Below are positions 35,549 to 40,750 of a DNA stretch of 40,750 bases, piece by piece. Numbering within the stretch: the first letter of the stretch is position 1; every line of letters starts with the position of its first letter. The notes below the pieces were generated by a model. The model searched no databases. It worked only from the letters and a program-made list of their open reading frames with translations, and had not been told where the DNA came from. Source of the stretch: an uncultured Bacteroidota bacterium (lineage in GTDB: Bacteria; Bacteroidota; Bacteroidia; Chitinophagales; Chitinophagaceae); contig CAIRHQ010000112.1 of NCBI GenBank assembly GCA_903878475.1, forward strand, positions 1 through 40,750, in the 5' to 3' direction. Both the position numbers and the translations under genes were made by a program.

Positions 35549-35601
35549 GTGAAATTCATCAATGCAAATCCTGTCGGTCGTCTACCGTACAATCAATATT
35601 C

Positions 35602-36576
35602 TTATAATTGGTCTGATTCGTTCAGTACCTTTAATTGTTTTTTTATTTTTATAATATCGGTCACTTCCAGCTTTACTGGTATGCCGTCTCTTACATTCAG
35701 GTGGATCTCTTTATAATCTCCTTTTTTTAATATCCTTGATATTTTCTTTATCATCTCTTCATCCTGTTTCTTAGCTAGCCTGAGTTGAGTAATTGCCCCG
35801 TTGTCCATTTTAATGGTAATCTGTTTGTAATTACCTGTTCGTATTGCCTGTATTACTTCTTTTTCTTCAGCGTCCATTATTGAAAAATAAAATTCAGCAG
35901 GTGCATCCAGCTTTTCATTGTCAAAGAATTTGTTAATCAGGTTGCTGATATTGATCATGGAAAATGATGTATTTTGCATATTCCAAAAAACCTCATTCTG
36001 CTTCTGCGCATTTATTTCATCCACGGGCTTACCCAAATTTATAAAACAATTACTTTCTCTATCATTGTAAAAGGCGATAGTAGATTTTTCTATGAGGGCA
36101 ATCAAAACCATAGTCCCAAAAATACTAAACGAATTTTCGGCTAATGTGGTTACCATTTCATCGCCTTTCAAGCCCTCCTTAAGATTTTCTTGTATTGGTT
36201 TAAAATAATCCGGCCCTTGTATTTCTGAAATTTCTTCCAAACGGGTCCTGATTTCTGTGCTAGTTTTTGGAAAAAGTTCCTCTTTTAATGTTTTTACCTC
36301 TTCCAGCGGCATACCGTAATATCTTAACTCTCCGATAAATTTTACCCAGATCACTTCTATAAAACTAAAGGATCTCCATTTACGCTTTTCAGACTCATAA
36401 CTTATCAAGCCTGCCTTTTCCCAGTCACCAATTAACTTACTGTGTATCCCTGTTTCTTTTATATGGAATTTAGGCTCGTTTAAATGCGGATACAATTCAA
36501 CCGCTTTTTCCTCTATTTCTTTATCTAAAAAAAGCTCCGTAATAGAATCTAAGGTAAAAATATTAAAAACTAACAT
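35602..36576 (-). CDS. MerR-like regulator with two repeated C-terminal hairpin modules
   Basis: 324-residue protein, not matched to a named family with certainty. Residues about 37-100 resemble a MerR winged helix: FHIKETGIHSKLIGDWEKAG (HTH), LISYESEKRKWRSF (wing), then GELRYYGMPLEEVKTLKEEL, like the MerR second helical pair. The middle (about 105-235) is helical with a hydrophobic stretch near 150-165. The C-terminus has two similar modules: IQAIRTGNYKQITIKMDNGA (about 249) and ISRILKKGDYKEIHLNVRDG (about 290). Each is a helix then a beta hairpin with the pattern I-x-x-I/L-x-x-G-(N/D)-Y-K-x-I, reminiscent of DUF2292/YezD small proteins. It is divergent from the zinc-motif gene, with palindromes in between, fitting an autoregulated element regulator. 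Confidence 0.6.
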   Translation of the reverse strand: MLVFNIFTLDSITELFLDKEIEEKAVELYPHLNEPKFHIKETGIHSKLIGDWEKAGLISYESEKRKWRSFSFIEVIWVKFIGELRYYGMPLEEVKTLKEELFPKTSTEIRTRLEEISEIQGPDYFKPIQENLKEGLKGDEMVTTLAENSFSIFGTMVLIALIEKSTIAFYNDRESNCFINLGKPVDEINAQKQNEVFWNMQNTSFSMINISNLINKFFDNEKLDAPAEFYFSIMDAEEKEVIQAIRTGNYKQITIKMDNGAITQLRLAKKQDEEMIKKISRILKKGDYKEIHLNVRDGIPVKLEVTDIIKIKKQLKVLNESDQL

Positions 36577-36587
36577 TATTTAGTACT

Positions 36588-36620
36588 TTTGGTATTGTAA
36601 TTAATTACCAAATATACTTT
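36588..36620. promoter_or_regulatory. Divergent promoters with palindromic operator candidate
   Basis: Minus-strand -7 TATATTTG (36616-36609, full match) for the regulator; plus-strand TTTG (36588-36591) and TATACTTT (36613-36620) 21 bases apart for the zinc-motif gene. Between them lie inverted 7-mers TTTGGTA/TACCAAA (36588-36594, 36606-36612) and the 12-bp palindrome GTAATTAATTAC (36597-36608). A palindrome inside an overlong promoter spacer is the arrangement used by MerR-type activators. Confidence 0.45.
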
Positions 36621-36643
36621 ATTTATTCATTAAAACACAACAA

Positions 36644-37072
36644 ATGAAAAAAAATTTAGAATTTCCGCCTAGGTATTTTACCTATCTAAAGAAACGGGAA
36701 TGCAGGAACTGTGGCAAGCCAATCGCTGATCAGGAACATGCCGGCAGGACATACTGTCCCAAAATTTATGATGAATACGATAAAGTGGTTGATTGCAAAA
36801 CCACTTTAGCAAGAATCAATGACCAGCCTGACAGAGATCTACACAGAAACCTTATTAACGAGCAAAAGTTTTTCAGCAACCGCATTAAGGCACTTGTTGA
36901 AAAAAAGGGTTTGGAAGTATATACGGATGATTTAACCGCATATGACATAAAATTATCAAATGCTGTTAATATGAATCTCACACGGGATGGTATACTCACT
37001 ACTTATTTTTTTAACTACAGCATAATTTCAAACCCAATTACTAACAAACACAAAATTCAATATAATGGATAA
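36644..37072 (+). CDS. Small protein with a Cys-rich zinc-finger-like motif
   Basis: 142 residues, not recognised. The N-terminal third contains ECRNCGKPIADQEHAGRTYC, then a Cys about 15 residues later (VVDCKTT), a C-x2-C...C...C pattern with a His in between that suggests a structural zinc site like those of degenerate zinc ribbons. A helical, charged middle (RINDQPDRDLHRNLINEQKF) follows. The C-terminus is polar/aromatic with no membrane segment. Start ATG 36644 is 24 bases after the plus-strand -7 candidate. It overlaps the next gene by 8 bases, so the two form a coupled pair. Possible roles are DNA or RNA binding in the element; there is no evidence for a specific one. Confidence 0.6.
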   Translation: MKKNLEFPPRYFTYLKKRECRNCGKPIADQEHAGRTYCPKIYDEYDKVVDCKTTLARINDQPDRDLHRNLINEQKFFSNRIKALVEKKGLEVYTDDLTAYDIKLSNAVNMNLTRDGILTTYFFNYSIISNPITNKHKIQYNG

Positions 37073-37379
37073 TAAAATACTAATGAGCATACTAGCTCAG
37101 CTCCAAAAAACTCATACTCAGCGCCAGACCCTTTATATAATGGGTGGCATTATTATTATGGGAGGCATTAGCATATATTATTTAAAGAAAAATAATAATG
37201 CTCAATCATATAATATAAAATCCCTAACCGGCATTAATGGTACCCTTACTGCTCACGTTGGTAAGCAGGAGCAGGTATTATCGCAAAAGCAAGGGAAGAT
37301 TAATCAACTGGAAATAGACAATCAGCAGCTATCCCAAACCATAGCATCCCTGAGGCAGGAAAAGCCCCAGGAAAATTAA
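37065..37379 (+). CDS. Small single-span membrane protein with coiled coil
   Basis: 104 residues, not recognised. A short cytoplasmic-like head (MDNKILMSILAQLQKTHTQR) is followed by one membrane helix (about 23-40, TLYIMGGIIIMGGISIYYL), a KKNNN stop-transfer, and a Gln-rich coiled-coil segment (about 62-98, KQGKINQLEIDNQQLSQTIA). The layout resembles phage Rz-like or small anchored accessory proteins, but no lysis genes are present. Its ATG overlaps the zinc-motif gene by 8 bases. Confidence 0.6.
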   Translation: MDNKILMSILAQLQKTHTQRQTLYIMGGIIIMGGISIYYLKKNNNAQSYNIKSLTGINGTLTAHVGKQEQVLSQKQGKINQLEIDNQQLSQTIASLRQEKPQEN

Positions 37380-37430
37380 TAGTGTTTAAAGCTGGCTGTG
37401 TGAAATATGCGTTACGCCAACAGTTATTGG

Positions 37431-37510
37431 ATTCACGCTTAGTCATGGCTATTCACAGATATTCACGATGAATCACTTGTTGTCACTGCATTTCACGATA
37501 ATTCACGTGA
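37431..37510 (+). repeat. Eight in-register 10-bp repeats with a TCAC core
   Basis: Consecutive decamers begin ATTCAC, AGTCAT, ATTCAC, ATTCAC, AATCAC, TGTCAC, TTTCAC, ATTCAC at 37431, 37441, 37451 and so on to 37501. Seven of eight carry TCAC at the same offset; rough consensus ATTCACGnTn. The last unit runs into palindrome TTCACGTGAA (37502-37511), and a further palindrome CGTGAATTCACG lies at 37524-37535. A period of 10 puts all sites on nearly one face of the helix. Confidence 0.8.
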
Positions 37511-37580
37511 ACCAGATTTTTTGCGTGAATTCACGGAAAAATCTACACCTGCAACGGAAAAATCCCATAGGGTAATTTGG

Positions 37581-37610
37581 GAGAATTTAGGAGAGGTTAG
37601 GAGAAGTTTG
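37581..37610 (+). repeat. Three in-register GAGAnnTTAG decamers
   Basis: GAGAATTTAG, GAGAGGTTAG, GAGAAGTTTG in tandem, followed by T-rich DNA. The remaining parts of the 341-base gap (37380-37720) show no gene; the other feature is the hairpin before the recombinase ATG. Confidence 0.6.
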
Positions 37611-37697
37611 TTGTTTTTTTGGTAGAAATTTTGGTAATTATCACCCCGTTACCTTTTTTTGTATTTAATCCTCCACCTAATTTTAAAGAAATACCAT

Positions 37698-37719
37698 TGC
37701 TGTAACCAAAATTACAGCA
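37698..37719. promoter_or_regulatory. Inverted repeat just before the tyrosine recombinase start
   Basis: TGCTGTAA (37698-37705), a 6-base loop CCAAAA, then TTACAGCA (37712-37719), ending one base before the ATG at 37721. As RNA it would hide the start region; as DNA it could be an operator or recombinase-binding site. Confidence 0.5.
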
Positions 37720-37720
37720 T

Positions 37721-38794
37721 ATGAAAAGAAGCGCACCCACCATCTCTGTTTCAGCTTATTTAAGCCAATTTATTAATGCTTCCTCATCTGGAAGAAGATT
37801 AACCCCGTCCTGTAAAAGAATTGCACCAGGCACCATTTTAAATTATCAATATGTGCAAAAACTATTGCTACAATTTGAACAAAGGGTCGGGCATTCTTTA
37901 AGGATTCAATTATTGCACAGGGCTTCAATGGCTACTTTACAAAAGGAAAGAAAATACTGGGCCAGGTTTTATACCCAGTTTGCGAGTTTTTTGTATAAAG
38001 AGAAGGGCTATCATGATCATTATGTAAAAAGTACCTTCAAGGTATTGAAATCATTCTTTAATTACCTTCAAAATGATAAAGGATTCAGTGTGGGTAATTA
38101 CCATAAATTATTCAGAACACCATTACAAAATACTGCACCGGTGGTATTACTACCAGAAAGGTTGCAATTCCTGATTTCAGACAAAGCATTTGAAGAGGGG
38201 CTCAATACTCACCTTGAAAGGGCAAAAGATATCTTTGTATTTGGTTGTACGGTGGCGTTAAGGGTAAGTGATCTAATGAATTTGCAAAAAAGAAATATCG
38301 TGAATACCGGCGATGAAATTTATTTAAGTATTTGTACAAAAAAAACAGGAACAGAAATTAAAATCCCCTTGCCTGCCTATGCCATTGATATCATAAAAAA
38401 GTATAAACGGGTCGCTGGTAAGTATATTTTACCACGTTTATCAGTTACGAATTTAAATATTCAGATAAAAAAACTCATTGAAGCGGCAGGCTGGAATTAC
38501 CCATTACCAAAAATCATCAGTAGGCAGGGTAAGTTGATTGAACTAAAACTTGCAGACGGGAAGCCATGGCGGTTTCATCAGCACATTACTGCTCATACCA
38601 TGCGCCGTACTGCCATAACAACCCTGCTCATCATGGGAGTGCCGGAACTAATGGTTAGAAAATTATCGGGGCATGCACCCGCTAGCAAGGAGTTTTACAA
38701 ATATGTGAATATAGCCCAGGAGTACCTAAATAAAGAGGTATTAAAGGCTTTTAACAGTTTAGCTGAAACTGATTTTACATTGAAAACTGTTTGA
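37721..38794 (+). CDS. Tyrosine recombinase/integrase
   Basis: 357-residue phage-integrase family recombinase. An N-terminal SAM-like core-binding domain covers about residues 10-145 (with YVKSTFKVLKSFFNYL). The catalytic domain has all the expected residues: Arg in TVALRVSDLMNLQ, Lys in CTKKTGTEIKIP, His/Arg in AHTMRRTAI, His in LSGHAPASKEF, and the Tyr nucleophile in YKYVNIAQEY. It therefore looks active. The upstream gap contains phased decamers and an inverted repeat suitable for arm-type or regulatory sites. The gene need not belong to the same insertion as the serine recombinase 2.3 kb away. Confidence 0.93.
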   Translation: MKRSAPTISVSAYLSQFINASSSGRRLTPSCKRIAPGTILNYQYVQKLLLQFEQRVGHSLRIQLLHRASMATLQKERKYWARFYTQFASFLYKEKGYHDHYVKSTFKVLKSFFNYLQNDKGFSVGNYHKLFRTPLQNTAPVVLLPERLQFLISDKAFEEGLNTHLERAKDIFVFGCTVALRVSDLMNLQKRNIVNTGDEIYLSICTKKTGTEIKIPLPAYAIDIIKKYKRVAGKYILPRLSVTNLNIQIKKLIEAAGWNYPLPKIISRQGKLIELKLADGKPWRFHQHITAHTMRRTAITTLLIMGVPELMVRKLSGHAPASKEFYKYVNIAQEYLNKEVLKAFNSLAETDFTLKTV

Positions 38795-39040
38795 AGTAGA
38801 CGATATGAGTCCTCTCATCCAAAATCGATTTAACAATATAGCCGGGAAATTCCCGGCTATACAATGATTTCTTCTTGTTCTTGCCGGAAGAAAACACCAT
38901 GTTATTTATCAGATTGATGATTTTCTCTTTCCAGATTTCATAGTTTAAGCTCTCTGATAATAGTACTACAAATTAGCAAGCGAGGCTATTATGGCAAAAG
39001 AGATAGACCGAGACCCTTTCATCGGGCCTTTTGAAATAAT
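38775..39040. other. Non-coding gap with a hairpin and a short unassigned reading frame
   Basis: A 12-bp perfect hairpin arm pair, TATAGCCGGGAA/TTCCCGGCTATA, spans 38837-38861 with a 1-base centre and no T-run, so it is not a typical terminator. On the minus strand a frame open from about 38963 to TAA at 38775, with an ATG at 38900, gives 41 residues from the ATG (for example SLYSREFPGYIVKSILDERT) that look protein-like. It overlaps the last bases of the tyrosine recombinase antisense and may be a gene remnant. No other signal seen. Confidence 0.3.
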
Positions 39041-39694
39041 TCAATTATTGTCGATCGGACTAGATTTACCTTCGCTAGGCGTAAAAGTAATTCTTAATGT
39101 TTCAAAAAAATCAGCTTTATCAGAGAATTGCAATTTAAATGAATCTATTTCAGTATTAAGAACATCTAAAGTTGTTATCTGTTTTTTTAAAAAAAATAAA
39201 TCCGAGAACGACTCTTCATTAAATTTATTTTTTATTTGATTGTCCTTAATATAATCTTGAACAGGTTCAATAGCTTGGAGGAAATATTTATTTCGTTGAA
39301 TACTATCTGATTTAGATTCATAATATATACCATTAAAGTAATTATGGTACATTTTTTGTTTATACTTTAACTTAAAATCTGCTAAATTAAGAGAATCTAC
39401 AAATTTGATACCTAACTCATACTCTTTCAGAAGAGCCAATATGTTTATTTTTAATTGAACTGCTTCAAATCGTGTTTCTTCACAATTAATCGGATTTTCT
39501 AAATAGCTTAATGCATTAATCAATACTGATTGATCTGTATTTTGATAATACGAATAAAAAGCTTTTGATGCTTTATTATAATTGGATTTACACGTATCGA
39601 TTTTCTTTTGCTGTGCATCACAGCTATATAAAACGAAACAGAAAAAATAAACGGTTATTAATGTTGAAGGATTTAATGCTTTGAAATTGCACAT
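39041..39694 (-). CDS. Predicted lipoprotein next to the RHS cassette, candidate immunity protein
   Basis: 217 residues. A hydrophobic signal (STLITVYFFCFVLYSC) ends in a lipobox LYSC, followed by DAQQKKIDTCK, so lipid-anchored export is predicted. The rest is helical (ALSYLENPINC, LKINILALLKEYELGIKFVDS, YNGIYYESKSD-like) and resembles degenerate TPR-type helical pairs; this is an impression, not a match. It follows the RHS fragment by 5 bases on the same strand, as immunity genes follow polymorphic toxins. An envelope-located immunity protein would imply a toxin acting in the periplasm (inference). AT-rich. Confidence 0.65.
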   Translation of the reverse strand: MCNFKALNPSTLITVYFFCFVLYSCDAQQKKIDTCKSNYNKASKAFYSYYQNTDQSVLINALSYLENPINCEETRFEAVQLKINILALLKEYELGIKFVDSLNLADFKLKYKQKMYHNYFNGIYYESKSDSIQRNKYFLQAIEPVQDYIKDNQIKNKFNEESFSDLFFLKKQITTLDVLNTEIDSFKLQFSDKADFFETLRITFTPSEGKSSPIDNN

Positions 39695-39699
39695 ATTGT

Positions 39700-40689
39700 T
39701 TATTTAATATAAAAAGATGGGGTAAACGAGCCAAAAGTATTTGTATACGGTAGTGGTATACCGAAGATTCCTATAGGTGTTGGATCCCCGTTATCTGAGA
39801 TTTGCCAAGAAGTGCCACTTACCTTTAAGCCCGGGAAACTATCTCCTTTCGATATTTGATTAGCAGGGAGTAAAATACTACCTACTCTCACGCTAGTCTG
39901 GGACTCACGCAACCTATCAGTACCTTCAACTGGGCTTAAATAATTCTCATATTTAGTCCCTTTAAAAATTACTTGAGCTCCTCCAGTTGTTTCTATATTA
40001 TCTGCTCCTGCAGAGTTCTTTGTTATATTTGTAATTCCAATTCTTACTCCCATAAATTCCTTTGAGAGATTTTCACCATTTTTTAGGCCTAGACTTGTAA
40101 TTTTAATGTCGGCAGAAACGGTTATAGATGAATTCACTTGAACTTTGGCTAAAAATGAGGCGCCCCATTTCGCATCTATAATTCTTTCCCCTGGTTCGTT
40201 TGAACCCACTGCGATAAAACCAACTGTTGTTGATGTTGCAGGATTGTATGAAATTTTCCACCCTAAATCTTTGAGTATATCATTATCTTGTTTACCTACA
40301 TATTGATACCCTGCAGGAGTATTTGCGATTGAAGTTACTTCATTTCTCCACTCATATTTTCCTGCTTTATCTTTTATCCAATCTTTAGTATCCATTCCAT
40401 CTGGATCAATGAATCTAATTGGATTATTTACTCCATAAGTATAAGGGCTCCATCTGCTATATTTATCAGCAAAAGGGTCAACAGTCCACCATCTTCCGAC
40501 TTGAGGATCTAGCATTCTTGCTCCATAATCATAACTTTCAAGACCACTTCCATCACTGAACTCTTGATTTTGTAATTCTTTGCCGTTGTACTTGTATTTA
40601 TTTTGAAGTTTGCCAGCGGCTTTAGAACTAATCCCCGCCATTGTTAACCCGAATGGGTTATAATGAATTAAGGCAATACCAAAATTCAC
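39700..40689 (-). CDS. Orphan RHS-repeat core plus variable C-terminal domain, N-terminus missing
   Basis: 329-residue frame from GTG 40689 (in-frame TAA at about 40724, so the huge RHS N-terminus is absent). Residues about 10-30 hold [15 protein letters not shown], the normal link between shell and core. The RHS core (about 33-100) is intact: [56 protein letters not shown]. The remaining ~225 residues form a beta-rich domain I do not recognise, with no nuclease or deaminase motif visible. The conserved DPDGM boundary is where toxin domains are swapped. The GTG start may not be used; the fragment could be a silent cassette that recombines with a full-length rhs gene. The window edge prevents seeing what lies upstream. 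Confidence 0.7.
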   Translation of the reverse strand: MNFGIALIHYNPFGLTMAGISSKAAGKLQNKYKYNGKELQNQEFSDGSGLESYDYGARMLDPQVGRWWTVDPFADKYSRWSPYTYGVNNPIRFIDPDGMDTKDWIKDKAGKYEWRNEVTSIANTPAGYQYVGKQDNDILKDLGWKISYNPATSTTVGFIAVGSNEPGERIIDAKWGASFLAKVQVNSSITVSADIKITSLGLKNGENLSKEFMGVRIGITNITKNSAGADNIETTGGAQVIFKGTKYENYLSPVEGTDRLRESQTSVRVGSILLPANQISKGDSFPGLKVSGTSWQISDNGDPTPIGIFGIPLPYTNTFGSFTPSFYIK

Positions 40690-40750
40690 TAAGGTTTCAA
40701 AGAACTTGTACTGACTATAAATTTAATAAATATTTATATTTTGGGTTTAC

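Larger units (their letters stand above)
33849..38794. mobile_element. Integrated genetic element adjoining tRNA-Leu (right limit unknown)
   Basis: The segment starts at the 3' end of tRNA-Leu and carries a serine recombinase facing the tRNA, a small overlapping ORF, a regulator with divergent small genes, and a tyrosine recombinase. It is more AT-rich than the preceding housekeeping genes. A recombinase abutting a tRNA 3' end is the classic arrangement of an integrated island. I found no second copy of the tRNA 3' end in the rest of the window, so the far junction is outside it or too diverged to see. The end given is simply the last recombinase gene. Confidence 0.55.

Noticed and set aside
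37431-37510. TCAC decamers as a CRISPR array or coding repeat
   Set aside because: The period is 10 bases with no spacers, and no long reading frame covers it.
38991-39239. 82-codon open frame on + at the end of the lipoprotein gene
   Set aside because: Antisense to the predicted lipoprotein, which has a signal peptide and lipobox and follows the RHS gene; low-complexity tail.
33849-40750. Search by eye for a second copy of the tRNA-Leu 3' end (attR of the element)
   Set aside because: No matching direct repeat of the T-arm/acceptor sequence was found, so no att pair is claimed; the far junction may lie outside the window.

Overview
The window looks like chromosome of a Bacteroidota bacterium, most likely of the Chitinophagaceae type (family placement is inference). 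The support is the Bacteroidota promoter signature (TTTG, about 19 bases, TAnnTTTG) at several genes, weak Shine-Dalgarno sites, a TonB-dependent receptor with CarboxypepD-like, plug and barrel layout, a YfhO-type giant membrane protein, futalosine-pathway MqnA, and an RHS cassette of the Bacteroidota type.

Layout. 1-12254 is mostly housekeeping or envelope: a 5'-truncated ALDH7-type aldehyde dehydrogenase, a secreted subtilase, a DinB-fold protein, a Prc/Tsp tail-specific protease, tRNA-His with a clear promoter and terminator, a DUF445 membrane protein, a TonB-dependent receptor and a YfhO protein. 12307-23436 is a surface-polysaccharide locus. Two glycosyltransferases run on +. Eight tightly packed genes run on - (21289 down to 14273): RfbF and RfbG make CDP-4-keto-6-deoxyglucose, followed by a 3,5-epimerase, a TylCIII-like C-methyltransferase, an SDR reductase, an O-acetyltransferase and two glycosyltransferase-like genes. 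No RfbH is present, so a C-methyl-branched CDP-6-deoxyhexose is the likely product. Divergent gmd-fcl makes GDP-L-fucose. 23417-33728 is core metabolism and translation: mqnA, purB, a LamG-domain secreted protein, prfC (RF3), a MacB/FtsX-type permease, tsaD, trmN6, a saccharopine-dehydrogenase-like enzyme and hscB.

From tRNA-Leu(CAA) at 33765 the window changes to an AT-rich accessory region. A large serine recombinase is abutted to the tRNA and its frame reads antisense through it. Next come a 46-residue overlapping small ORF, a MerR-like regulator with two repeated C-terminal hairpin modules, a divergent zinc-motif gene coupled to a small membrane/coiled-coil gene, a 341-base non-coding stretch with two 10-bp-phased decamer arrays, and a complete tyrosine recombinase. 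The window ends with an orphan RHS C-terminal cassette and an adjacent lipoprotein gene that could be its immunity partner.

The strongest unusual signals are: a perfect 66-bp inverted repeat flanking prfC, with one copy between its promoter and its start codon; the helically phased TCAC decamer array upstream of the tyrosine recombinase; tsaD with no ATG/GTG/TTG at its conserved N-terminus (an ATT start is implied); a recombinase C-terminus encoded by antisense tRNA-Leu; and the orphan RHS module. All function calls come from reading motifs by eye; no database search was run.
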